From Blattamonas nauphoetae (Eukaryota > Preaxostyla > Oxymonadida): 64,000 bases of DNA. The notes under the pieces are model-generated. The model did not search any database and had not been told where the DNA came from. It worked only from the letters and a program-made list of their open reading frames with translations. The stretch lies in contig JARBJD010000139.1 in the NCBI GenBank assembly GCA_033064195.1, positions 119,215-183,214 on the forward strand, in the 5' to 3' direction. Positions 51,251 to 62,610 of the stretch are shown one piece after another; position 1 is the first letter of the stretch, and each line of letters begins with the position of its first letter. The translations under genes and the position numbers were made by a program.

Positions 51251-53557
51251 TCAACACGAAAGTGACAAAAAACTGCTGTTGATGTTGAGGATGTTCTTGA
51301 TCGCAGCTGTCACATTGTCGATGGGGAGGTCCTCGATTGTTGGGGCCACAATGTCAATGTCAAATCTCTCCAATTCTGTTGTCAAATGGTCAATGTCGAT
51401 TATCTCGATGATTGCTGTGACAATTTCATTGACTAGCTCTGTGATCCTTCTGATCGAAGTCAGTTCATTCTGAAAATAGGTGACCTGATCCCAGCTGCCT
51501 GTCACCCACGCGATTCGCAACTGCAAACTCAATCCTTCTTTTAGAGCCTGAAGAATTCCGTTCTCCACCATTCTCCTTCGCAATTCATTCGTTTGTTGTT
51601 CACCAGTGCCGTGTGACTTTCCAAGAGTGTCTTCCCGAATCCATCGTTCCCAGTCGATTCCAATGCAGTTTCGAGCATTCGCCGCAACCTTTTCCAGCTC
51701 GTCAGTGTCATGAGTGATTGTTTCTGGTCCTCTGCCGCGAGCGTGCATCAATTCAAAGGCCACCTCAGCCATGTCATTCAACACCATGTGTTGCTTGGAA
51801 CGTTCGAAAAAAAGACTCGGCGGTTTTGAGTTCTCCTCTCTGAAGAAAGATTCATGATCGCAGAAGGAGTCCTTTTGCTAAAATGCATGTCAGTTGTGAT
51901 TTCTCGGTTTCGTTTGGACAGGTTTTGATGTTTTCAGTCAGACCAGCGGGAAGCGTCTTGCGATTCAGGGACTGCCAAAATGACTCGTATTCGATGTGTT
52001 TGGTGCCCGTGATGTCAACACTTGGCACATCAAACTCCAACGATTGGTATGACTGTTCTGCAAGCTTGATCGGTTTGTATTTGCATTTTCCGACTTGCTC
52101 CAAGCTCAATTTGCATCCTTCAGTCCACAGACGGTGTGCTGCGAACATGTGATCTGAATGAAGTTTGTTTGATGCGAAGGAGGCGGCACAGTTGGCCACA
52201 ATCCGCTGCTCACTTTTTTTGTGTTGGATGTCAACCGGAGTCGAGACGAGATCAACAGAGATCTTGACGCTGTTCGGTTCCGGCAATTGGCTATTCTTCT
52301 GAGTCCGCTTTCGGGGTTTCCCTGGTTTGAGTTGGGTCTCTTGATAGATGATTTCCGTCGAAGTGAAACAATACGTCTGTTGATTCCAATGATTAGTCTG
52401 GGTGTGTTCTTCAGCTGATGGAATGCCTGTTCTGTTTGAATGATCCAGGACATCAAGCACGACGCGGTTCAGACGAATCACGGGCTTAGTATTGCTCATC
52501 GCATCATAAAAATGGTCTGGAAAGTCCTCAGCGACGAGTGATCCACAGAAGGAACAGCGGACGCTATGGATATTGTGGTTGGCTGGCAGATCAACGAAGC
52601 GAGCCAAGATTGGAGCGGTGCTGGCAGTCATTGCAGGGATTCCGATGTCTCCAACATCAACCTCTCCTTTTGGATGAACAAAGCCAGCTTGCCGATGTTT
52701 TGTGGTTTGAACCTGGGATGCTTGATCTGATCTTCGATGAAGATGAACGATGGAAAGATCTGCACTCTTTTCAAATGGTATTGTGTGGCCAGCACGTAAC
52801 ACCATCTCTTCATCGCACGGACACCCTTGTCGGACATGTCGTAATTCGATCCAGTCCTGCTTTTGAGGAAGAAGACGCCGAGTGAGTGGAGCTCACGTGA
52901 GAGTTTCTTGAACCTCAACATCAGAAGCATCGAATCAAACACCGCATTTGGTTGATGATTCGGGACGAGCTGACTTGTGACCACTTCCAATCGAGTCCAA
53001 GGTTTAGAACTTTTTCCAGTCGCAAACTCATCATTGGTGTCCAAAGTGTTGTCCGCATTGTTTGGAGGCGAAAAACAAGTCAGAGAATCTTGAGCAAGGC
53101 AACGCTGGAAGAGGAAATCCCACTGTGGGTGGTACGCCTCAGCCTCATGCCTGTTGTAAGATGCAGTATCGGGAATTGTAATTGTGTCAATATCAGATGT
53201 ATTGCTCATCATTTCACAAAGGCTCGCTTTGGTTTTGGGGAACGAAACAGGTGTCCTGTGGACGATGCCCCGCTCAATCGGTCTCAATTCATTCAAAGTG
53301 AGTCCTTTCTCAATACCACGCAAAAACGCTTTTTGACGCGTGTACGCGAAGTTGATTGCACCCAGATGCTTGCTTGCTCGTGAAACAAGCGTCAGCTTCG
53401 TTGATTCGTTCTTCGTTTTGGTTTGTTGTTTTTGGACACTTTGGGAAGAGTCCTGAGTCGCATATTGGGTGAACCAGTTCACGGGATCAAATTGTGGAGA
53501 TGACTGGTGGATGGTTCGAGACTGACAACTCGAAGTGATGAGGGCACGAAATTGCAT
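51251..53557 (-). CDS. Unrecognised protein in at least three coding segments, probably one spliced gene
   Basis: Segment A (53557 to about 52690) starts MQFRALITSS and contains RAMKRWCYVLATQYHLKRV and FIFIEDQIKHPRFKPQN. Segment B (about 52685-51930, another frame) continues with HPKGEVDVGDIGIPAMT and a possible zinc-binding CSFCG with a nearby His, then a basic KPGKPRKRTQKN. Segment C (51877-51254) begins right after a TTTTAG acceptor-like site and reads HESFFREENSKPPSLFFERS, then an acidic helical end (DHLTTELERFDIDIV). All three read like ordinary globular protein and follow one another closely on the minus strand. The A/B join has no evident intron, so a frame error is possible there. I do not recognise the family; there is no signal peptide or membrane helix. 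Confidence 0.5.
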
Positions 53558-53672
53558 TGAACATGTGAATCATTTCAGGACCCAAAGATGTGAAGGCCCC
53601 GATTCTGATGTACAAGGTGCCGAAACTTTTGTGTTCCGAAATGATTCACATGTTCAATGCAATTTCGTGCCC
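53542..53672. repeat. Perfect 35-bp inverted repeat around a 61-bp loop, containing two outward start codons
   Basis: The arms are 53542-53576 and 53638-53672. The left arm, read on the minus strand, holds the ATG and first codons (MQFRAL) of the gene at 51251-53557. The right arm, read on the plus strand, holds an identical ATG and the same codons, which then run into a stop after about ten codons. Homology fades gradually outside the arms. It looks like a small inverted duplication of a gene's 5' end and leader. Confidence 0.88.
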
Positions 53673-54459
53673 TTATCAAATCGTGAAGAAGAAAGTGAAG
53701 ATACTCGTCCACAACGTGCTACGTTGTTCCTCGAAGTCGATTCTCAACTTGATTGCCTTCGTTCACAAAGAGTTTGAAGAAATGTGGGAAGTTATGGATG
53801 CTTGGCACGGTTAGTTCCCCGAGTGAAGTAAATGATAAAAAATTTCTGATCAGGGCAATAAACTTCGTTTTCCGATTTTGGGGTACACATCATGACACGG
53901 TAAGTGTCACAGAAGATAGCTCTTTCCATGCGAATGGCTGGACGGTGCTTTCTGTTGATTGTGATGGTCGCCTTCCCATTTGAGTGAAGTTGCTGGCTTT
54001 GAAATGAGCGTTCATCATAATCACAGGGAATCTGTTTTGTGTTACAGTTGATCGGATTCGTATTCACAAAGACGAACGAAGGTTCACTTCTGCGTGCTGT
54101 TTTCACCTCCTGAAATAGTGGAAATCAATGAAAAGGAACATACATTGGCCCCAAGACTCAGAGTCAATCCCAGCTGTTCCAGTCACGACGTGAAAGATGG
54201 CTGGAGTCGTTATTTAGGTCCAACGAGGAATGGAAAAACTAGATTCTTTCCAGAAATAAGGGCGAACGTATCCATTGGAGTTGAAGAAAATGTGAGAAAA
54301 CAACGAGTAAGTCGATGGACGAAAGAGAAGGTCGATTGGTGGGAAGCGACAAGTGTTTTTGCCTTGTGTAGTTGTGATGGACTTGTACAGATAATTAGCT
54401 TTATACATGGAAATGAAACGTCACTGTCAGACATTACTCCACAAAGAGTCGATAAATAA
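53578..54459 (+). CDS. Candidate spliced gene of unknown function (exon-like pieces)
   Basis: A segment after an ATTTCAG acceptor-like site (about 53580-53811) reads DVKAPILMYKVPKLLC and then LIAFVHKEFEEMWEVMDAWHG. A GTAAGT donor-like site lies at 53901, and a TTGTGTTACAG acceptor-like site ends near 54048. The last segment (to 54459) is 121 codons long from the ATG at 54094 and reads GWSRYLGPTRNGKTRFFPEI and RWTKEKVDWWEATSVFALC. I recognise nothing in it. The exon limits are guesses from splice-like words, and the gene could also be several fragments. Confidence 0.3.
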
Positions 54460-54543
54460 TGCAAATTCTCGGTTATGTATTCAATTTCCTCAAGTTGCTC
54501 TATTTTGGTTTGATCACCACGAATTGGAGAAAAGAAAGGAAAG

Positions 54544-57500
54544 ATGCTGCTTTGCATCCTTGTCGGTTCGTTTATCAGCTACAGCTCTGCCTCAGATCGA
54601 ACTGACTGTCTCATGAAAGACATCCTTGCTGGCCAGATGAATCAACAACAGAATCTCCTGGAATTCGTCTTTCCACACGATGAATCAGCCAAAATGAAAA
54701 GCCTCCCATCACAGATCGAATTGGATGGTATATTCACAAGTTCTGATCTGAAGATCAAACACAGTCAAGTTCAGATGAAAGGGCACAACACCAAAACAAG
54801 TATTCTTCCCAACAGCAGTGATCAGAAGTCATCGTCTCTCTTCGATCTGACAAACTCCACAGTATTGTTCCAGAATATCACATTTTCGTTGTTGACAGAA
54901 GCGGATGGAATAGAAAAGGGCTGGCCACAGTCTGAACTGAGAAAGAGTGTTTGGTGTGCGAAGATGGAAGGATCATCACTCTCCGCTGACAGCTGCATGT
55001 TCATTTTGAGTGGAAGAGCGAATCTCTTCGTCCTCTCATCACCAGGGCCAGAAGCGACAAACCCGCCAAACTCAGTCGTCCTCCACTCCTGCTCATTCCA
55101 CCCGACGGAAGGGGTTCTGTCCCCATTGTGCACAATCGATCCAGAACGCTCATTTTCGACACACAACGACATTACAGTTGCTTTCAGTCACATGTCAGAC
55201 TTGCAGATCGCTTCGTCGTCTGGCTTGGCTGTCTCGTCTTCATCTTGTCGACGTCTCTCAATGTCGACAACGCTGAGCTGCCTTTCATTGCGAAACTTGT
55301 CGAGAACAGTCGGAAGTGTGGAGTGTGGGATGGGATGTGAGGTTTCAAAGGAAAGTGTTTTGGGGAGTGAGTTGGATGGAGTGGAAGATGGGTTGTATGG
55401 AACAGTGACCAAGCCACTCTGGATGAAACATCCATTTATGAGTATGAACACGTCTTTCACAAACATCCAAAACTCTGACGAACACGAACACAACCAGACG
55501 AACTTCACTCATGTTGGGCAGACATACGACGCGAATGAGGTTTCACAACGATTCAACCAAATCGATCTGGAAGCTCCAGTCTTTTTCGTCGGCTGCTCCA
55601 TCACCTCCACAACACCAACAAACAACTTAAATTTTGTCTTTCTGACGAACCATTCAGAAGATCTGACAATCAAGAGATGCACATTTCAAGTTAAGACGAC
55701 ATCGTCCGTCTTTGTCCGACTAATACATTGGCAACCAGCTGACGGATCCTTCCCAACACTCACGATTGATGAACTGAGCTCGGAATACAGTGCGACAGAC
55801 AAGGGAGCGAATGCACAGTGTGTCGTTTATGTCTATCGCTCTGTCACAGCTCACATCATAAACTCGAACTTCACTTCAGCGGATGGATGCTCAGCAGCTC
55901 GTCCACTTCTATTCTCGGCAGGTACGTATATCCATCACATTTTTGGTTGTGTCTTCGCAGCTACAGCCACCACGGGAAGCGGAGGAGTCATTGCTATCGG
56001 AACTGGTGGTGATCTAATCATGTCTGACTGTCTGATGGAGAACAATCGAGCAACTGGGAACGGAGGGTGTGTCTCGGTCAGCTCTCATTGTCCGTCCTTC
56101 CATCGTTGTCTGTTCAAAAGAAATGCAGCTGTGAGGGGTGGTTGTATCTCATCATCCGCTCTCACCCTGACCGTGTGGGAGGATTGTCATTTCGAAGAGA
56201 ACACAGCGACTGAAGGCTATCACTTCAGTGGAAACGACATTTTTGTACCGGCTACATCGATGTCCTCCTACAATCCCACTCTGATGATTTGCTGCACATC
56301 AACTTCGTCTTCACCGAAGATCAGTTTTTATCACTCGGCAACCAACAATGGAGTCCATCCACAGGCGGAGATTCTCCTTCCTGACCCTTCAACGAAAACA
56401 GATTACGAGCAGAAGCTGTCAGTTGCAGTGGATGGGTCAGGATCGACATGCTCGGAAGCTCTGCCTTGCCAAACAATCGAAGCTGCTCTCCTCAAAACCA
56501 GCGCAGCTGGAAGGAATCGAATTCTCATTGGGACAGGAACATTCAACGATGCAGCAAGAACTGTTTCCGGGTCAGTGGAACTGGTCGGGAATGGATGGGT
56601 TCGTGACTCGTCGTTCTTCACGACAGTGGTGTCGGCAGGGATGAAAGTTGGATCAGGTGGAAATGTGACTCTGCGTTCGATGACACTACTCCCTTCGACT
56701 CCAATCACGATTGTTGTTGGGATTGACGAAGAGGGTGTGCTCCGCCTCTCTTTTGTCCGAATCGATGAGATCAGCTCGCATTCGTCTTCTTTGATCTCAC
56801 TCTCGAAAGGGACGACGACACTGTTCCGCTGCTGGTTTGACAAAGTCAACTTGACGAGCTCAGCCTTCGTATCAGTCTCTGCTTCTGCGTCTCTGAACGT
56901 TCTCGGCTCATATTTCATGTTGATCACTCGGACAAACGGGGAAGGTGCGAGCTGCATTGATTCGGAGTCATCTGGACAACTCAACTTCGACACTTCGGAC
57001 TTCGGGAATTGCTCGTCGTCTGGAGTTGCCGGAGCTCTGTTTCTGAAGGGCAAGAACGGAGAAGGATCTCTCTCTCTCAGAAAAACATACTTCTTCAATA
57101 ACAAAGCTTATACAGAGTCAACAGCAACAGACAAAACCGTTCTCAAAGCTCATGACCTTGTTGTTGAAGGATTCGACTCAAAGAACCTGTCGGAAAACAC
57201 TGTCAGATCAACGAGCCCACAAATCAGCTTCCTGCGACTCGGACAGCCAACGCGCCTCAATTTCATCAGTGATTTCGGATATTCAAACGACGGCCCCAAT
57301 TTTCCGCTTACAGGAAAATATGCCCAAGGCATTCCACTGTCTCAGTTCCCATCTCTCAAGATTCTGACAGAACAAGTGTTCAGATTTGGCGGAACTGTGA
57401 GTCCAGTTCTCAGAGGGCTTACCCTCACCCTCGAACCACTTCTTGCTGAGAATGTCTTCATCGAATGGCGACATGGAACCATCCATCCATCCACTTCATC

Positions 57501-60405
57501 AGAGACACTCGTCACCGCTGGACAGAACGCCACCTTTCAATTTTCTACCAGCACTCTGATTTTCGCGGAAATCCCAACAATCACCCCATTTATCGTCGAT
57601 CATCCAAACGGATTCTTCGATCTGTATTCTGAAACACTCAATTTCACGTGCCCAACAACGAATCTACCTGTTCCACTCTTTTCGTTGTCGACTGGAAAGT
57701 TTCGTCTTGTTGGCTGCATCTTCAATGCTGTGCTCAGCTTCTCGGGTTGTTCAATGATCGAAGGAACAGGTGGAACAATCACTCTGTTACACGGAGTATT
57801 CAAGCAAATCACATCGACCGGAAATGGAAGTGCAATCCATGCCACGTCAACCACAGTCACTGTTGAAGGAGCCAAGTTTGAAGGATGTCAGTCGATGAAC
57901 GGAGGAGCAATCTGGTTCGAAGCGACAGGGACGAATTATCTTCAAATCATTCACCCAACATCATCCAAATACTCTACCACTTTTGAGAATTGCGAGGCGG
58001 CGGAGAGAGGAGGAGCGATTTGTGTGGAAGGTGCTTCGTCGATCTCCAATCCCATCCGCTTCTTCACCGACAAGATCAACCACGCTCGATTCTCATAGTG
58101 GCGTGCTATACCCGAACTTGTTGTTCAAACCGAACAAAGTACATTTCTTATTCATCGAGAATTGTTTCATCATTTCAGGTGTCTCATTTTTCACATTTTG
58201 TTTTCTTTGATTCGACCAGGAGGAATATGGGATTCAATTCAAAACACAATGTTATCTATCCTTTCCAAGTCGTTGTCTGGTCTCCATCAGCTCATTGATA
58301 TCAATACCTCCCCACAACAGTCGTCATTTTGGCAGACAAAGATTGGTAAGGTCTGATTTGGTCACACACGATCACCCAATCGATCACAGCCGCGTAATGA
58401 AGAAAAGAACGAATTCGAACTTCACCAAGGAAAATTGAAGGTATATACCAACTAACATTCTTTTAATGCAATAGCTGCCTGATATCAACGACTTTAATGC
58501 CTCGAAAAGAATCGAACGTGATTTCGAGGAATTCACATGTCAACGCACCAGTCAACTCTGACCCAATTCCACAAACTGCTCTCTTCTGAAGTTTGTGGAC
58601 AGCTCTCCTCGAACATCAAACTCTATCATCGCCAACCAAAACCAGTCAGAAATGTTGAAGTCACTCCGAATGAAAGATCTCTTCCGAAAAAGCGAGAAGT
58701 CAACACCCTGATCCGAACCAGATCGGACAAACACATCTCTCTGCGGACTTTCGAACACCTACCCAACATCGGCGAATCGGAATTGTGTGAATGAGATCAA
58801 CGGAGCAACTTCTCGCACCCACATCGCTCTAAATGATTGGTGAATATTATTTCTTCACTTCACAATGCATTGATTCAAATTCTCTTTTTGTAATGCAATG
58901 GTGTGTCAATCGAACTTCATGATGAACCAATGGTTTGATCAAAGGAATCGCGCCAAAAACAGAGAATTGAAGCGTCAAAAGGAACTAGATCAATAAAACA
59001 GGTGTCTTCGCGACGGATTCTTATATTTGTTCGGTTTGATCAACAAGTTCGGGTTATGCACGGCACTATCAGGAAACAAGGCGACAGTGTCTGGAAACGA
59101 TGTTTTTGTGGGAAAGGATGTTTTTGGGTCAAAGACGATTAAAGAAATTGGGTCATTTGGAGGAGGATCGCTGAGTGACTGGTTCCACGTTGTGATTGAA
59201 GATCTGGGGAAGACAGAGGAAGAGAAAGTGGATATTGGTCTTCTGATTCCGCTGCCGACAGTGTCAGTGAATGGATCAGTGAATGAACTGATGACAGGAA
59301 TGAGTGGAACAGACAGCGAGGCGTGCAAATGGACATCGACGTTCTGTGCGACTCTTGGATATGTGATGAAGAGCCTTCGATCGAAGCACGATGGAAAGGA
59401 CATCGAGATGAAAACACAGTTTGTTTGGAACATGACATACACTGAACTGCCGATGAAAGTGAGTGACCAGAACGTGAAGTTGACAGGAACGACAGCAAAG
59501 GATCAAACGAAATGCAATGAAACACGAACAATCGTTGAGATGGATTCGAAATCGTCAGCTGGCTCTGCTCTGTTCACGATTGAAAACAAGGCAGTGTTCT
59601 CTGTTTCGAACCTGGACTTGAGGATTCGAGGAGGACATGGACTCTTCGTTGTGGAGTCGACAGGGGATTCGTTGAGAATCGAGAATTGTGGGATGATTGC
59701 GTCTTCTGGCTCTTCATTGTCAGAAAGTGTGATTTGTGTGAATGGAGGATCACTGGAGTTGCTTTCGAGTTTGTTGAACACAACCGAGTCACCGACCTGT
59801 TCTCTCTCTGTGGCTCTGATCTCTGTGAACTCAGCGACAGCGAACGTCATTCTCAACACAATTTCCATTTCTGGATTTTCGTTCTCATCGTCATCGCTGG
59901 TTCATCTCGCAACACAAACATCGATGACAGTGAAGCACGTGACATTTGAAGGATGCATCCATTCTTTGGGGAAAGGCCATCTGGTTCTTGTTGAAGGAAC
60001 AAATCTTGAAAATCAGATTTCACCAGCGAGTTGGGAAGGGACATTCTCAGAAGCGACACCGATGGAGTCGCATTGGGGAAAAGATTCGGCATTGTCGTCG
60101 TCTTCAGAGTGGAAAGAAACATCTCTCCTTTTCTATCTGTTCCGACCAGATGGGAAGATTGTGGCTGGAGGAACAGGAAACAAGGCGAGCACACATCCAT
60201 TCTGTGGATCAGAACAGTTGATCTGCTCGACACTGGAGAGCGCGCACAACTCACTTCGAGATGGATTGGACACAGTTTGGATTGAATCCGACATCTCGCT
60301 GAGCTCGAAACTAGCAGTTGTGACGTCAGCGAAATACACATCCTCAACATCGACAAAGCGAGTTCTTTCGTTGACACAATCTGGAATGGTTGAAGTGGAT
60401 GGATG
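54544..60405 (+). pseudogene. Beta-helix surface-protein gene interrupted by a transposon and truncated by a retroelement
   Basis: The ATG at 54544 starts a signal peptide (MLLCILVGSFISYSSAS). The 1,184-codon frame matches the giant receptor in order: WCAKMEGSSLSADSCMF, GCSITSTTPTN, CTSTSSSPKISFYHSATNNG, a Cys module TCSEALPCQTIEAAL near 56.45 kb, and FENCEAAERGGAI. At 58095 a 973-bp element intervenes. After it, from 59069, the same protein resumes one frame over (GNKATVSGNDVFVGKDVF; ACKWTSTFCATLGY; HPFCGSEQLICSTLESAH) up to about 60405 (GMVEVDG). There the sequence becomes a DIRS-like retroelement. The remaining modules, membrane helix and kinase tail are absent from the window. As it stands it could still express a secreted 1,184-residue N-terminal part. 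Confidence 0.8.
58096..59068. mobile_element. Non-autonomous DNA transposon, 973 bp, TCA target duplication
   Basis: The ends are inverted repeats of about 47 bp: TAGTGGCGTGCTATACCCGA on the left and, in reverse complement, TAGTGCCGTGCATAACCCGA on the right; both continue through ACTTGTTG and CAAACCGAACAAA with one small gap. The 3-bp direct repeat TCA flanks it (58093-58095 and 59069-59071). Removing element plus one TCA joins RFS to GNK in the host frame, matching the observed shift (976 is 1 modulo 3). Inside, an 85-codon frame (58537-58794) has no known domain, and no transposase is present. The superfamily is uncertain: a 3-bp duplication with TAGTG...CACTA termini resembles CACTA elements, but the terminal order is reversed relative to the usual CACTA...TAGTG. 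Confidence 0.88.
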
Positions 60406-62190
60406 TCGCAGGCTCCATCCACAACCAAACCGGGTCACCAACAATTGAGTGAGTGCCGTGATTCAACTATGGGCTGGCCAACGGAAACAATGACTCAAAC
60501 AGACGATAGTTCTTCGCCGTCTCGATCTACAGCACCTCTTCATCCACCGCTCAATGATGAGCTGCTTCAAACAATTATTTATCAAGTAGTTGAGAGACTC
60601 CAAGCCGTTCCAAGTCAACCTCCTTCACAACCTCTCCCGCAATCAAGTGACCTTCAGATGCTTCAGCCGGATCCGTCTCAGTTGATTCACCCACCGTCAA
60701 GTATTCAGCTTCCGCAGATCTCTAAACAGAAGAGAGATCGCCCAACAAGTCCCGATCATGCCTCTCATTGTAGTCCTTCCAGAACCACTCACCATCGAAA
60801 TCAATCTCATTTCAAACGTTATAGTAGCAAGAGTCAACAATCTGCAGATTCCTCATCCTATTCATCCAGTGAATCAATATCTTCCGACACGACTGACTCA
60901 AGCTCATCATCCTCATCGAACAGCAGATCTCGACGTCGAGGAAGACGTACTGGAAAGCAAAGATATCACAGACATCAACACTCCCGAAAGAATCGTCATA
61001 GATACAGATCTCGTCCTGGTTCGCCGGATGCTTTTTCGTTGTCGACAAAAGGAAGCTCTCATTCACGTCGAAGGCAGGAAGAATTACGCAAGAGGATACT
61101 AAAGCAAATGAAACGGCATGAACCGTCATTCAAGGGTGACTGGCTCAAAACAAGTCTACCAAATCAACATCGAGATTCGTGTTGCTCTCACACGTCTCAA
61201 ATGCGAAATGTTCTCGGGATTCCACTCGATATAGCACCAAACAGTAAATCTATGACCTCTCCGGAACGTTTAGCAGATCAAGCTCTTATAGCTTCGACTC
61301 AATCCGATCTATCCAGTCTTGCCCTGATGGCGGAGGCGTACAGTCAAGTTGTGGAGGAAAGATCACCTAATATTGTCCTGTCAACGATTACGAATGCGAT
61401 GCTGTCCATCTCGGATGCGGCTACAAGCGCGCAACACGCAAGATACATGGATTCACGAAATGCGGAGAAAATTGCAGCTGTTCTTGGAATTACTCAATCG
61501 GCGACAATTGCAAACGATCTCCTGACTCCACCCAATCAACAACAAAGCACTACATATCAAACATTCCCAACTCAGTCGCACTTCGGTTCAAGAGCGTCTT
61601 TCTCCGGCCGAGGGGGGTCGAGCCGCCCCCCGCCCCAAACAAACGGCCACTCGCAACAACGAAATCAGAAACAGCGGTACCAACAGTAGATCGACAGGAT
61701 ACACCGCATCGGCTTCTAAATGCGCTTCAGGATTGGGAGAAGATCGGAGGAGCTCACCGAGTTCAAGCGGGGGCATTATGGGAATGGCGGGACGAGGAGT
61801 CGTCATCAAGACTCCAGAACCTGAGCTGGGCGCCTCCTTTCCGTGGGAGCCTGGAGGAAACGGAGGCGTTCAGGGCTCTTCTGGAGGAAGAATTGAGGAC
61901 TGGCGTTGTCGTGGAGGTGCCATTGCAGGAGGTGAGACTGTCACTTCACACCTTCTTAGTTCCAAAACCGGGGGGAAGATTTCGGAAGATTCTCAACGCT
62001 ACTCCAGTGAACAACGAAATACGTGTGGAGCATTTCAAAATGGAGACGATCGAGACGGCAATTCAATTCGTACAGGGAGGGGAGTGGTTGACTACTTTGG
62101 ATATCCACAATGCGTACCAGCACATCCTCGTACCACAGCATCTTCGGAAATATGGGTCAATATTTTTGACATCATAGAAAAGTTCGAGCA
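60406..62190 (+). mobile_element. DIRS-like (tyrosine-recombinase type) retroelement fossil
   Basis: The first part (to about 61689) is a gag-like protein: Pro/Gln-rich start, Ser- and Arg-rich middle (SRSRRRGRRTGKQRYHR), then a helical segment (LADQALIASTQSDLSSLALM). The second part (about 61690-62165) carries the first half of a reverse transcriptase of the DIRS/Ngaro kind: FLVPKPGGRFRKILNATPVN, VEHFKMETIETA, WLTTLDIHNAYQHILVP. The RNase H, methyltransferase and tyrosine-recombinase parts expected for a whole element are not present, so the copy is incomplete, with about one or two breaks. I could not delimit its terminal repeats. It lies inside a surface-protein gene. The open gag-like part suggests a relatively young copy; the age is an inference. 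Confidence 0.72.
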
Positions 62191-62610
62191 CACATCGAAA
62201 CCAACCGTCGCCATTCTTTTTGTCAACTTTTCCAATCTCTCTTAAATAACTCTTTCACACCTCAAATAGCTGATCATGAGTGTTTTTTTCAAAATCATCC
62301 CACCAGATGTCTAGTCAGATGGAGAGAAAAACAATTGATGGGATGATCTTATTGTGGTGGGCGATGTTGTCTCAACTATCGTCCTCACTGCACTAGTTAT
62401 GTTTTTTTGAGAGAAAATATTGATGTTGAGAGGTAACAAGAAGGATAGGATAAAGAGTCAAACAAGATGGCTGGTGATTGAGAGAGATGAAAGTGATGTA
62501 GTGGAGGATGAATGAGAAGAGTAATTTGGGGGTTGGGAAGGATGTGTTGGGGGAGTTGAGGGATGAGGAGGATGAGGGAAGAATGAGAGATGACAAGAGA
62601 GGACATTGGT
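62191..62610. other. Junction region before the satellite
   Basis: AT-rich, then increasingly purine-rich sequence without a supported gene. The last 100 bases (GATGAGGAGGATGAGG-like) look like degenerate lead-in to the satellite. Confidence 0.4.

Noticed and set aside
55926-55971. Possible intron (GTACGT ... TTCGCAG) inside the surface gene at 54.5 kb
   Set aside because: The frame is open through it and encodes IFGCVFA-type family sequence, so it is coding.
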